Part shown: piece by piece, positions 43,833-54,410 of the stretch
Position numbering within the stretch: position 1 is the first letter of the stretch
Layout: each line of letters opens with the position of its first letter
From: Paraphysomonas bandaiensis
Lineage: Eukaryota > Chrysophyceae
Assembly (NCBI GenBank): GCA_965644295.1
Contig: CBFFRP010000297.1
Span: 992,001 to 1,056,000 of the forward strand
Reading direction: 5' to 3'
DNA: 64,000 nt
The notes under the pieces: generated by a model
What the model was told of the DNA's origin: nothing
Seen by the model: the letters and a program-made list of their open reading frames with translations, nothing else
Databases searched by the model: none
Made by a program: the position numbers and the translations under genes

Positions 43833-44861
43833 TCAATTGGAGAAGCTCCAACATAATATTCTACTTACTTTATTTCCACTCACTATACTAATCACTTTTC
43901 TATTCTTCTGTAGTACGCCACATCGCCTTAGTTGGTTATCTAATTTAGGGAGACTGTCTCCAGCATTAACAAGGGTTGTGAACCAAAGTATCGAGTTGCG
44001 AATCTCAGTCAAGCTGCTTTCTTTAATCATCTTCGTTATAAATGCCACCTCTCCTCCAGGGTACCATAGCTCTTCATCCACCCCGCATAAATTTTGCGTC
44101 ACGGATTTATTATTTGAACTTTTCTGTCGATTTAAATTTTTATTTTTTCGCCTATTCTTGGTTTCTGCTTCCTTTTGAGATTTATAGAAAGGAGGATTAC
44201 ACATCGAAAATGCAAACTTCTCTTGAGACTCAACGATTCCTTTAAATATGGACCCTTTGTCGGCTTGGTGACGCAAAAGAATACGTTCTTGTCTTTTGTT
44301 GGCTTCAACATTTCGCCGCGCATATTTCAGTGCAGTTTTATTAGTATCAGACCCCACCATTGTCCACGTCGGGTGCATTCCTGTAGCAATAAGAGGATAT
44401 ATACAGGATGCTCCACATCCAATGTCTAAGCCTCGTATTGTAGTGATGCCACTAGGCTCCAATAGATTAGACTGTATATTAAGTATATATTCAGCTCTAC
44501 TTGGTATAGGTGGAGTTAAGTATCCTTCTGGTATATCCCAACTAATAACATTATAATGATATTTCAATAATGCTTTGTTTAATTCATATACACTCCTTGT
44601 ATCAAAATAAGATATAGTTAAGTCGTTTGTCTTAGAACATTTATATATATATGATTGTAATGATGGAGATATATTACAAAGTTGATTATAATCATATCGT
44701 TTACGAAATGGACTATCTTGATGATGATGTTCTTTAATATGTATGTTAGTGTTATAATAGTTATGGATAGTATGATGGAGTCCTATATAAGACTTATATG
44801 GTGGATGAGACCCTATAGTGGTAATACGGGTATGAAATATACAGTGTATGGATGCTTTCAT
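43833..44861 (-). CDS. METTL16: METTL16-type RNA N6-adenosine methyltransferase
   Basis: A single-exon frame of 342 residues. METTL16 methylates adenosine in U6 snRNA and in some mRNA hairpins. The N-terminal region has the family's layout: RKRYDYNQLCNISPSLQSYI, the strand-helix stretch to ISWDIPEGYLTPPIPSRAEYI, then the SAM-binding motif LDIGCGASCIYPL and VGSDTNKTALKYA. The catalytic NPPF motif is intact (SMCNPPF). A basic loop (KNRRKNKNLNRQK) follows, then the ELWYPGGEVAFITKMI block. It ends after the Rossmann domain, without the vertebrate C-terminal VCR region, as in most protist forms. The first 50 residues are His/Tyr-rich and not conserved; a downstream Met is not available before the domain. 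Confidence 0.88.
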   Translation of the reverse strand: MKASIHCIFHTRITTIGSHPPYKSYIGLHHTIHNYYNTNIHIKEHHHQDSPFRKRYDYNQLCNISPSLQSYIYKCSKTNDLTISYFDTRSVYELNKALLKYHYNVISWDIPEGYLTPPIPSRAEYILNIQSNLLEPSGITTIRGLDIGCGASCIYPLIATGMHPTWTMVGSDTNKTALKYARRNVEANKRQERILLRHQADKGSIFKGIVESQEKFAFSMCNPPFYKSQKEAETKNRRKNKNLNRQKSSNNKSVTQNLCGVDEELWYPGGEVAFITKMIKESSLTEIRNSILWFTTLVNAGDSLPKLDNQLRRCGVLQKNRKVISIVSGNKVSRILCWSFSN

Positions 44862-45178
44862 AGTTTATTTAACTATAGATTCTATTGGATGGATGGATGA
44901 TGTGTGTGTATTAATGGAGTGAAGTTCATGAAGAAGTAAACTTCATATGGCTGCATGGTGATACTGTACATGAAAGGACTGACCTATAAATACCATATTT
45001 TCGATTACTAAAGGATTAATATCCCCATTTTATGGATAAAAAGCTGGTATTTATTATGTAAACTGTATTTTCTATATCATAAACAGAGTGATCTATCATG
45101 CACACAGACCTCTACAGTATCATATATATAATATATACCCAGGCTATGAACGAAGTATTGAAGTGAGATATATTAACA

Positions 45179-45289
45179 CTTCCTACTTCATACTTCCTAC
45201 TTCCTACTTCCTACTTCATACTTCATACTTCCTACTTCCTACTTCCTACTTCCTACTTCATACTTCATACTTCATACTTCATACTTCAG
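45179..45289. repeat. Minisatellite of CTTCCTACTT/CTTCATACTT units
   Basis: Ten-base (two five-base) units ACTTC(C/A)T repeat about a dozen times in the promoter region shared by METTL16 (-) and site-1 protease (+). Confidence 0.9.
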
Positions 45290-45361
45290 TATCTTGAAGT
45301 GAATGATTTCATAAGCATTTAACGTATAGTACTATACATATATAGTACTCATATATTATAC

Positions 45362-48300
45362 ATGAAATCTCATACATTATTCTTCTATCTCTTATGTATT
45401 CTACATATATATACATGCTACACATATAGATACATAGTTATATATAAATATAAGATGCTACCCTCATTAATCCATACATATATCACAGATAATCATACAT
45501 GTGATAGTATGATCACTTATCAATATTCAAGTTATCTATCTGGTAATATACCAACGGATTATAGTGTGATTACAGTCAATGAACCTGATGATATATGGTT
45601 ATCTTGTTTATATACACATGATGCTGTGTTGGGTGTGTATATGGATTCTATGTATGATATTAATATGAGGAAGATGCTCAATCATGATAATAACAGAGAC
45701 GATCCATACGATCCATACATACATACAGCAGGGAGCCCTCATCATACAGCAGAGAGCCTTCATCATATACAGAGCCTTCATACAGCAGAGAGCCCTCATA
45801 GTGTACAGAGCCCTCATAATGTACTAGACCAAGAGGGTCCTTATCAAAAGGGTTATGAGGCTCAACAGGATCCACATCAACGGGGCCCTCACCAAGAGGG
45901 TCAAGAGGGTAATCCTTTACAAGGCACAGAGGGAAATAGACAACACAGTAATCGTCAACTGGACCAAGAAGGTCAACAGGGTCCTTATCAAGGGATTCAA
46001 GAGGGTCCTCCTCAAGAGAAGAGGTCATACCAGTCAAAACCAGAGGAGGTCCATCCCTATCAAATTGCCAAACATCTTATTGAGAAAGGATATCGCGGAC
46101 AGGGTATTAAAGTCGCTGTCTTTGATTCTGGGCTTGCAGACAACCACCCTCATTTCACGTCCTATCATCGCTTTGATTACACTGATGAGAATACTCTATC
46201 TGATCCAGTGGGGCATGGCACTTTCGTAGCTGGAGTTATAGCAGGCTTATCAAACGAATGTCCTGGTATGGCGCCTGATGTAGATTTATATATATTTCGT
46301 GTCTTTACAAAGAATCAACGAACGTATACCTCATGGTTTATGGATGCTTTTAACCTTGCTATGTACCTTGGAATCGATGTGTTAAATCTAAGTGTGGGTG
46401 GCATGGACCACGCTGACATCCCGTTTATGAGTAAGATTGATGAACTAGCAGCTAGTGGTGTCATAATCGTCTCAGCCATTGGAAATGATGGACCTTTGTG
46501 GGGTACTGCGCATAACCCCGCTGACCAAAGTAGTGTAATTGGGGTGGGAGGGTACCTCCGTGATGACAAGGTATCCCACTTTTCCTCTCGTGGTATGACA
46601 CTGTGGGAGGTACCATATGGTACGGGGAGGGTGAAACCGGATATTTTAGCTCCGTCTAGTCGGGTAGTTAGTCTTCAGCACGTACCACCGTATGGTTGTC
46701 GAACCCTATCCGGAACAAGTGTTGCAAACCCTATTGTCACCGGAGCAATAGCATTGCTTCTTTCTGCATCTGAAAATAGAGAAGAAGTATCCAATGTTGC
46801 AGCTATGAAACAGATTCTAATTTCGTCATCCCGAAGCCTATCAAGCTCATCTATCTTTGAACAAGGGGCTGGGGTGATTGATATTGGTGCAGCGTACGAT
46901 GTGATGAGAAAATTTGTTCCTCATGTTACCCTCTGGCCGAACCGAATTAGCAATTATGCGATTGACTGTCCTGTACTTTGGCCGTACTGTGCACATTCAA
47001 TGTTCAGTACAGCTCAACCCCTTCTTTTTAATCTTACGATATTGAATTCCCATGGCAACATTGGGTCAGTTGTCGGACTGAGGTGGGAGGAAAAATCTGG
47101 TGCTGGACACGGAGTCGATGAAGTCCACCTGCCGGGATACTCCCGTGGCGATAACGTAATACATCGTCGTGTTACTCTACGAGGTCCGGTGTTCATGGTT
47201 CGTGTGGAGGCCAGCCGACTAATTTACCCGTGGAGTGGTCATGTTGGTGTCGCGATTAGTGTGAACCCCTCTGCAAGTACGTTTGAGGGAGATGTGTCGG
47301 GTCACTTACACGTGGTTGTATCTACTGGTGACATCCGAGATGAAGCATCTATTGCTGTAGACCTTCAAGTGATACGCCCACCTGTTAGAGAAAAACGTGT
47401 ATTGTGGGATATTTTTCACAGCATGTCATACCCCTCCCCTTTTGTGCCCAATGATGACCTCGATGACATCAGGTGGGCACAATGTATTCTGAATAATCGT
47501 ATATATACTACTCAACAAAGCACTTTACTTTGCTATACTTATCACAGTGGATGCAGGTCTAAAATGGATTTGTATGGAGATCATCCGTTCACGAACTACA
47601 GGGATACTTTGAGCGCACTTCGAGAAATGAATTTCGTCGTCGAGATACTACGCGGCCCGTGGACATGCTTTGATGCCAATAACTACGGAATTCTTATTAT
47701 TGCTGATACTGAAGAAACCATTGCAGAAAAGGAAGCCATCAAACTCGAAAATGATGTGCGCTATAAGTCTTTATCGGTGCTGGTAATTGGAGACTGGTAC
47801 GATGAAGTAAGTCTGATGAGAGGATTTATTTATGATGACAGCACGCATTCAACATGGTATCCCATCACAGGAGGGGCTAATATTCCCTCGTTAAATAAGT
47901 TTCTAAGGCGATTTGGAATTAGCTTTGGATTGCAGTCGTTCAACGGTTTATTCCGTGTAGGATATCAAAACCACGAAGTCCAATTTAAGTATGGAAATAC
48001 GATATCACGGTTCCCAGCAGGAGGGTATTTGATTCATTCCGCGGCTGGTGAGCTGTTTCCTCTTAACGGTGGGGGTCTTCGAGGACCGTTTAGAAATACG
48101 CAACCGGTAGTTGGGATGATTCAATTAGGGGAGGATGAAACTGACTCTAGTGGGAGAATTGTGGTGTATGGTGACTCGAGTATTGTGGACTCATCTGTAC
48201 CCACTGGTAGTGGGGAGAATTATTTGTTGGAATTAATGGTGTATTTTTTGCGTGATGGAATTATTCCAGTGGAAGCCATTGAAGTAGATGAGCCATATAA

Positions 48301-48508
48301 CGATATGCGTATCATGTTACCTTACTCGTCGCGCGAGGTGGTTGATATGGATGATTTAAATCGTGACATACTTGCCAGAGACACGGAGCACAAACGGTGC
48401 GTTTGTGTTGGGAAATGTTTATTGCTTGACGTGTTCTGCAGATTTTCCAAGTTTGGTGCTCTAGAAGACAAATATTCATTCGAAGATATGTGCACTTTAT
48501 TGCTCTGA
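45362..48508 (+). CDS. MBTPS1: Site-1 protease (subtilisin family S8, MBTPS1-like)
   Basis: A single-exon frame of 1048 residues, close to the usual S1P length. A hydrophobic N-terminus (FFYLLCILHIY) serves as a signal peptide. The catalytic set is complete: Asp255 in VAVFDSG, His285 in GHGTFVAG, the oxyanion Asn375 in SAIGNDGP, and Ser453 in LSGTSVANP. The long post-catalytic region (LWDIFHSMSYPSPFVPND, the GDWY block and a late GGGLRGPFRNTQP) is typical of S1P. S1P cleaves membrane-bound transcription factors (SREBP, ATF6 types) in the Golgi. Residues about 115-230 are a low-complexity Gln/Gly/His/Pro-rich insert in the propeptide region. The C-terminus lacks a clear membrane helix, unlike animal S1P. 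A short unspliced final exon beyond 48508 cannot be excluded. Confidence 0.88.
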   Translation: MKSHTLFFYLLCILHIYTCYTYRYIVIYKYKMLPSLIHTYITDNHTCDSMITYQYSSYLSGNIPTDYSVITVNEPDDIWLSCLYTHDAVLGVYMDSMYDINMRKMLNHDNNRDDPYDPYIHTAGSPHHTAESLHHIQSLHTAESPHSVQSPHNVLDQEGPYQKGYEAQQDPHQRGPHQEGQEGNPLQGTEGNRQHSNRQLDQEGQQGPYQGIQEGPPQEKRSYQSKPEEVHPYQIAKHLIEKGYRGQGIKVAVFDSGLADNHPHFTSYHRFDYTDENTLSDPVGHGTFVAGVIAGLSNECPGMAPDVDLYIFRVFTKNQRTYTSWFMDAFNLAMYLGIDVLNLSVGGMDHADIPFMSKIDELAASGVIIVSAIGNDGPLWGTAHNPADQSSVIGVGGYLRDDKVSHFSSRGMTLWEVPYGTGRVKPDILAPSSRVVSLQHVPPYGCRTLSGTSVANPIVTGAIALLLSASENREEVSNVAAMKQILISSSRSLSSSSIFEQGAGVIDIGAAYDVMRKFVPHVTLWPNRISNYAIDCPVLWPYCAHSMFSTAQPLLFNLTILNSHGNIGSVVGLRWEEKSGAGHGVDEVHLPGYSRGDNVIHRRVTLRGPVFMVRVEASRLIYPWSGHVGVAISVNPSASTFEGDVSGHLHVVVSTGDIRDEASIAVDLQVIRPPVREKRVLWDIFHSMSYPSPFVPNDDLDDIRWAQCILNNRIYTTQQSTLLCYTYHSGCRSKMDLYGDHPFTNYRDTLSALREMNFVVEILRGPWTCFDANNYGILIIADTEETIAEKEAIKLENDVRYKSLSVLVIGDWYDEVSLMRGFIYDDSTHSTWYPITGGANIPSLNKFLRRFGISFGLQSFNGLFRVGYQNHEVQFKYGNTISRFPAGGYLIHSAAGELFPLNGGGLRGPFRNTQPVVGMIQLGEDETDSSGRIVVYGDSSIVDSSVPTGSGENYLLELMVYFLRDGIIPVEAIEVDEPYNDMRIMLPYSSREVVDMDDLNRDILARDTEHKRCVCVGKCLLLDVFCRFSKFGALEDKYSFEDMCTLLL

Positions 48509-49295
48509 CTATGTTTGTATTGTTGCTTTGGTTCGATATATTTCTTCAGCGTATTTTTATTATTTCGGATAGACAGGTAGTGTTGTATACGGTTTGCTAA
48601 AACATTTACTAGAGGTGTGTACAGTGTGTGAATTTCCCAAAAGTTGAGGATGTACAGTGCAACTTGATATTTATATATAGGACATAGAGTTGCACCTAAC
48701 TTTAACAAGTCAAGGGTAACGTGTAGCAGAGTAGAATTGTTCGCGGAAGCGTATAAAGCACTATATAAATAGCGGAGTCCTAGGATGGGGCAATTGACAG
48801 TGAATGACAAGTGATTTTATTATATGTTACTATAAGTCGATGTGATGACCAAACCTGGTGAATTTTTGAAAATGTCAATTTAAGTTGAGTTTTTGATGCG
48901 TTTTGCAATAAATTAGGCAGTAGGTGCGAAGAATAATGTTTATAACTTTTAATCTAAGCATAGAGTGCTTTTACAGTTTAGTCATTTTAAATAAGATTTA
49001 TTTAATGTTAGTCGTGGTATTTAGTAACCAAGGATACACTTGATATTATTAGAGATAAAGCTTAATAGTATAACAGCAAGATACGTTTGAGCAGAGCGTT
49101 AGCACCTCATACATGTGCGTATCTTATACAGTCGCGTATCATGTATAGTTTTGTAATTATTCAGTCTATTTGGCGTTTCATTGTATACATGTGTTGTATT
49201 CACGCGTTAAGGGATATACGTGAATCAATGACTCTTAATAATTTTCGAACACTGATAATGAACAAAAAGTTACCACGAAGTGGCATGAACAATGC
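48509..49295. other. Intergenic, no gene seen
   Basis: AT-rich 3' flank of the protease gene. Minus-strand frames here are shadows or chance. It ends at the truncated LTR. Confidence 0.5.
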
Positions 49296-49563
49296 ACATT
49301 GTAAGGAGATATAGTAAGTTTTATGATGTTGTAGCACTGTGAGTTAGGAACCACGTCATTCACCAACATCAACATTCTGTTCTACAAATCATATCTTTAA
49401 CAGCTACTATATTTTCAGTTTCTTTGTATACTTGTAATAGCTACTCCTATACTGTAGTCATGTATATTCTGTATTTCATTGCTACATAGAATACAGGATA
49501 ACTACTAGCGATTGGCTTTACCAAAATTCAAGTACGCACGTAGGAGTTGGTTGTAGTTCAATA
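49296..49563 (-). repeat. Truncated solo copia LTR
   Basis: The reverse complement matches most of the 307-bp LTR at 22709-23015, from its TATTGAACTACAACC start (at 49563) to about its GGAGATATAG part. It lacks roughly the last 40 bp and carries several substitutions (for example CATTCACC for CATTTACC). It is older than the complete element. Confidence 0.85.
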
Positions 49564-50095
49564 CATTGTTCGGGGTATAAAGGAGATACTAGCACTTAAT
49601 TTTACATATAGAATGACCTGGCAATTATAATGGCATTACCAGTAATGACTATTACCATTACTGTTCCCCGGTCTTGGTATCTACTCTGTACCAGGGATAG
49701 GGAACAATATATTGTATTGCAATATATTGTACAATATATTGTATTGCAATATATTGTACAATATATTGCAATATATTGTAAAATATATTGATTGGTGGAC
49801 TGGTCAAATATTCCATCAATAGTGTTTCTGTTAATAGAGCTCACAATACTATTGCAATATATTGCAATCAATATTATGATAGTCATATAAGAGAAGATCC
49901 TCAACTGTATGGTGCAAAATATACGCCTCTGTATACAAATATCCGGAAAATAAGAAAAAAAGCCTATTTTTGATGTTATTTTCTATTTTTTATGTATCGC
50001 CAGCTCAAACAGCACTCTACACCTCTCCACATGTATGTACAGTACTTCTCTTAATATAGTATATATATCCTATAGTGACAAGAAGAGACAACTGA

Positions 50096-50856
50096 ATGAT
50101 GAGTGCATACAAGAGTAGGGACATTTACCGCTGTTTTTGGAGTCCGGTCGAAGGTGTCCCGAACAAACACGAGTGTAAAATCTGCGGACGTAAACGACAA
50201 CAGAATATTCGGAATGGATACAACAATCTAAAGGATCACACTTTCTCTCATGATGTGTGGGAGGAGACATTGAAGAGGTATTTACGGGCTGTCTGCACCA
50301 ATGGTCCCATGGATGCTTTTGTTCTGCAGCCTTCAGACAAGGCGAAAACAATTTATGAGTGGGTGGAGTGGATTGTCGAGGAAAATCTTCCATTAAATTT
50401 CTGTGAGAAAATTCTTTGGGTAAGATAACTACAAAAACACTGAAAAAATATATGAGACTGTTGGAACTGAAGCTACGTGATATGATTAAAGATATATTAC
50501 CACCAACATTTGGTCTAGTCATGGACGGTTGGACGTCGGACTCCCACCACTACAGTGCAATATTTGCAACCTTTTGCGACCGAACCAATACTCCGAATTT
50601 GTTATTGTTGTCTTGTAATGTGCAAGAGGATATTGATGACAACACTGTTTTCGATGAAGATCTACCTGATGAAGAGAAATTCTACGGATTCACTGCTGCG
50701 GATTGGTTTGATACTATCGTAGAAGTTCTCAATAAATTTGGAGTTGAGGTTAACGCTGACAATGTTTGCGACATTGTTGAGTTTTATCTTGGAGATAACT
50801 GTGCTACAAACAGAAAATTGGCTACTGATTCTGGTAACACCGTATTACTTGTGTGA
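50096..50856 (+). pseudogene. hAT transposase, N-terminal half (broken)
   Basis: Frame 50096-50428 starts MMSAYKSR and carries a BED-type zinc finger (CKIC, then HTFSHD). A shift near 50420 leads into a second frame to 50856 with the first catalytic Asp in LVMDGWTSDSHHYSA and the second in YLGDNCATN. The coding match ends at about 50845, where the element is cut by the inversion, and the frame stops soon after. The frame change and the cut make it non-functional. Confidence 0.82.
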
Positions 50857-51367
50857 AATTGTCGAATGTTATAATATATATTAGCGCAGTATTCTTAGTA
50901 TTTGAGATGTTTGAAGTACACATACATGTACAACGTCATACAAAGTCGTAAAATCTGCATAGTATATCGATGGACAATATATAAGCGATCATATTTAAGC
51001 AATGACTTTGTCAACGATACTCTATGACTCAGAGAATCGCTTTCGCAAGCTTTTTGGGAAATACTATTCAATCGGTTGCATAACGTAGTTAAAGCTCATT
51101 GTACTGCAGTATTAATCTGTACTATACGGTACAGAGCAGGGATAGGGAACAATATATTGCAATACTATTGTTAGGTAGCGTTCCATCAATAGTATTGATG
51201 GATTTTTTGAACCGGCCCTACAATACTATTGCAATATATTGTACAATATATTGCAATATATTAGTATGACTAATCAGTAAGTAAACACATCCGTAGTTTT
51301 CATTTTTAGTACTTGCCATATTTTATAAGGTCTAAGGTCACTTGATAATCAAACCCACTACTCTTAA

Positions 51368-52360
51368 CTAATTAAAAGTTTCCTCATACTCATCCTCTGA
51401 GCCATCATCGGTGACATCATCATCACCATATTCATTCAATATTGATTGAAATATGCTTGCATCCGGCCACAACTGTCGGTTAGCTTTCAGAAACAACAGC
51501 ATATTAAGTGTAGTAGGATGCATACGTTTGCGCAACACTGATATAATCAGTTTTGCTGCGCTGAACAGGCGTTCACACGTATTGGAAGTACATACTACAT
51601 GACTCGTGCACCTGTACTTAGATATATTTCAACTTTTCGCTTCTTAAGTTTTTGAGCTGATTGAAGAATTTTTTCCGCATAGCCAACTTCAGCTTCATCA
51701 TCCTCTGTATTGTTGCAATAATCACTGTCTGAACGGAGATATATTCTAACAGCATCTTTCTCAGATCTTGTCAAGTCCAATTCTTCGCCTGCTTGGAGTT
51801 TTGCAATTCCATTCTCGAAATTCGGATCATTAACAATGGGACTGTTTTTCTGTAAAGCAGATAGTGGATACTTTGGCCTAAAGTCCCTCAATAAGCCATC
51901 AAATATGTTCCGGCATTCATAAAGATTCACTTGACTTGATCCTCCAGTTTGAAGCAATTTCGAGACGCTTTCAAACTTCCTCAGGTCGTCTACAAGGGCG
52001 ATTATTTCGGTATTCTGTCGAGGAGTAGGAATCATATCAGTAACTGCAAGCGGTAAGTCTTCAATTTTTAATACATGATCTTTTATACGCATCCACTTTA
52101 CGAGAACCTGAAACATAGAAGACCATCTTGTGACATTTACCCTTTCTGGTAGCAGACTGGTTTGGCCACGTAGCAATGCAGCATTCTTAATCTGCTTCAA
52201 CTTCCCCATTAGTAGGTCTACTTTGCGAATAAGAGGCCTAATGCCTTCGTCAGATCTTGTCACATCTCCTTGGTTATTCCTCTTCTCTTTGCTGCCAATG
52301 AGTTCATTGACAGCGAGATTTAGTCGGTGAGATGCACATCCAACTAGGGGTACCACTTTG
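51368..52360 (-). pseudogene. hAT transposase, C-terminal half (inverted, broken)
   Basis: The minus-strand frame starts at the breakpoint with no ATG. It opens with PLVGCASHRLNLAVNELIG, the Cys-His motif that follows the second catalytic Asp in hAT enzymes, then VTRWSSMFQVLVKW. The frame stops at 51595. A further frame at 51597-51368 gives the hATC dimerisation domain (CERLFSAAKLIISVLRKR, LLFLKANRQLW). A small deletion or frame change near 51597 separates the two. Confidence 0.82.
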
Positions 52361-52371
52361 TTGGTTTCTTA

Positions 52372-53726
52372 CTATATATCACTACGCCCAGGCCCAGTAA
52401 GCTTCATCTCTACTAGTAGAACATGACACCTATCGCCAGAACCAGGGATTATCGTCAAGAGACTCTCTCCAAATACTTCAGCACCATCATGTCGATCCAG
52501 CGTTTCGTTGTCACCGTTTACAGAAATGCAGGCAGATCCCTCTATCATGAGAAGATATCCCTGCCTTTTTACGATAACATATCAGAGGTTTCACAGCAAC
52601 TATATATCTCGACAAACACAGTGCGTATTGATGTCGTTATATTTTTCGGATGTACTTACCTTCCGCTCGAAAGTTGCATTGTTACTTTTTCATCTTTCGA
52701 TATTTCTGTAACATATATATTTGTATCCTGATTTATTTTGATAGGGGTTTCAGCTGGTGATCCTACATCGGACACCATATGATGCCTATGAAGTACCTCA
52801 AAGATGAGAGTAAATAGGAAAAGAAGCACTGTACCATTTATTAGTTCTCAATGAGGAGTCTCCCGCAGCAGACCCATAGTTAGGTGTTAACCCTCGCGTG
52901 CGAGTGTTGATCCATATCTGGATGAATCGCAAAGGTTGCGTCTCATGCAGATTATGCTCGCTATGAACCACGCCTCTGCCAGCAGTCTGTACAATACATT
53001 TACAGTCTTAGTTTCACAGTACGACTAATCATGACTGATGAGCTGACTACCATAAACTGTATGTCCCCACGTGTAAGAGTTTCCTCTGTTCCCATTGAAT
53101 CCTTGTGCGACAGGAAACCGTCAACAATGTAGGTACAGATCTCAACATCTCGATGAGGATGTTCTCCTGCAAAGTATACAGTCGAATAAAACAGCAAATA
53201 AACAGCATCGAACTTCACGTCATCATATACATATATACTTATAAGGGTATTTACCGAATCCACGACACGGCTGTACGAGATCATCATTCATGACTCGTAA
53301 CACTCCAAATCCCATATTGTTAGGATTCGAATATTCCGCAAATGAGAAATGAAATCTGCTTTTAAGCCCTACAGAGACATATGGTTATATAGTGCTATGC
53401 GTATAGCTCTGTGTATAGTTATATATGTGTGTGTCGTTGTATGTATATAGAGTCATATGTATGTATAGTTCAGTGTGTAGATATGTATATGTATAGTTAT
53501 GTATACAGTTATATGTATGTGTGTGTATGTGTGTGTGTGTGTGTGTATGTGTGTGTGTGTGTATGTATGCGTACAGTTCTTGTTAGTCCAGTGGGGGTTC
53601 GAAGGCTCATTGGGAGGGTTACCAAAATAAGAGGGAGGGGGCTCAGATACACCTGAAAGAGGTTATGGATGAGGTGATGTAGAGAGGGGAGATACCGAGT
53701 ATGGTAGATGGGATTTTACGGATCAT
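52372..53726 (-). CDS. Pirin-family cupin protein (bacterial type)
   Basis: Six exons join in phase: 53726-53651, 53368-53255, 53166-53051, 52986-52835, 52785-52660 and 52564-52372, giving 258 residues. It fits the bacterial-type pirin pattern along its whole length: start MIRKIPS, WLKSRFHFSFAEY, NPNNMGFGVLRVMNDD, EHPHRDVEICTYIVDG, HKDSMG, TAGRGVVHSEHN, RFIQIWIN and GRQGYLLMIEGS. All four metal ligands of the N-terminal cupin are present (His66, His68, His110, Glu112). Pirins are Fe-binding cupins; bacterial members include quercetin dioxygenases and regulators, so the exact reaction is open. Intron 1 (282 nt) carries TG/CA microsatellites. The hAT inversion breakpoint lies within about 12 bp of the stop, so the original 3' region has been replaced. 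Confidence 0.88.
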
Positions 53727-53929
53727 TTGGATGATGTTATTCTTGTGATGTAATATGACCACCCCATAGAGACATACCCATATATACATACACATACATA
53801 TATACACACATATATATACACACACATATATATACACACACATATATATACACACACATATATATATACACACCATACCCTCCTACACACCAGATCCAGG
53901 TGAAAATATTCTCAGAAATATCACATACG

Positions 53930-54076
53930 TACATACATACATACATACATACATACATACATACATACATACATACATACATACATACATACATACATAC
54001 ATACATACATACATACATACATACATACATACATACGTACATACATACATACATACATACATACATACATACATAC
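53930..54076. repeat. (CATA)n microsatellite
   Basis: About 147 bp of CATA tetranucleotide with one CGTA variant, upstream of pirin. Shorter TATATACACACA runs lie at 53790-53870. Confidence 0.95.
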
Positions 54077-54265
54077 TGTGGCATGAAACTCCTAGTTTTA
54101 GGGCTGGGAGTTTCTTTCCTTCGGGAAACGTGGGGTTTCCCTTCAGGATACGGTAGTCTAGTGACACACAAGCAGGGGGAAGGGAAACGGACGCTCTGTG
54201 CCGCTTAGGCATCCCTCCTGAGCCGGGAGGCTCTTCGTATAGTTATAAAACATTCGTTTTATAAC
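54077..54265. other. GC-rich block with hairpins at the presumed virus boundary
   Basis: Between the CATA tract and the AT-rich viral DNA sits about 165 bp of much higher GC content. It holds potential stems GGGAAAC/GTTTCCC (about 54122-54140) and CCTCC/GGAGG (about 54214-54230). It is followed by a perfect 10-bp stem with a 4-nt loop, GTTATAAAAC-ATTC-GTTTTATAAC (54242-54265). No frame or known RNA family was recognised. It may be the terminal repeat or integration junction of the virus. Confidence 0.5.
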
Positions 54266-54410
54266 TCTTCCTTTTCACTCTAAGTATATAATTAATACTA
54301 TACTTTAAATACTATACTTTAAATACTAATATTAATAATCTATACTTTAAACTGTTTTATAATACTATATACTTTAAATAATAATATTTCTAATTTATCC
54401 ACTTTATACA

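Larger units (their letters stand above)
49684..52371. mobile_element. hAT DNA transposon with its right half inverted
   Basis: A terminal sequence CAGGGATAGGGAACAATA occurs at 49692 and again, in the same orientation, at 51137; hAT ends normally face each other. The 8 bp before the first copy are CTCTGTAC and before the second GTACAGAG, its exact reverse complement. Transposase N-terminal half lies on + (50096-50856) and the C-terminal half on - (51368-52360). All of this follows from one inversion of a segment running from inside the transposase gene to beyond the right target duplication, ending 12 bp or less from the pirin stop. 50857-51128 is then former right-flank host DNA. Subterminal CAATATATTG repeats lie inside both ends. 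Confidence 0.85.

Noticed and set aside
48322-48810. 162-codon minus-strand frame over the end of the site-1 protease gene
   Set aside because: It is the shadow of the protease frame plus chance extension; no motif is present.
53585-53615. tRNA-like A and B box sequences (TTAGTCCAGTGG, GGTTCGAAGG)
   Set aside because: They are only about 13 bp apart, no cloverleaf can be drawn, and they lie in the first pirin intron.
53643-53876. 77-codon minus-strand frame beginning in TATACACA repeats
   Set aside because: Only its last part is real: it is exon 1 of pirin, starting at 53726. The upstream part is microsatellite.
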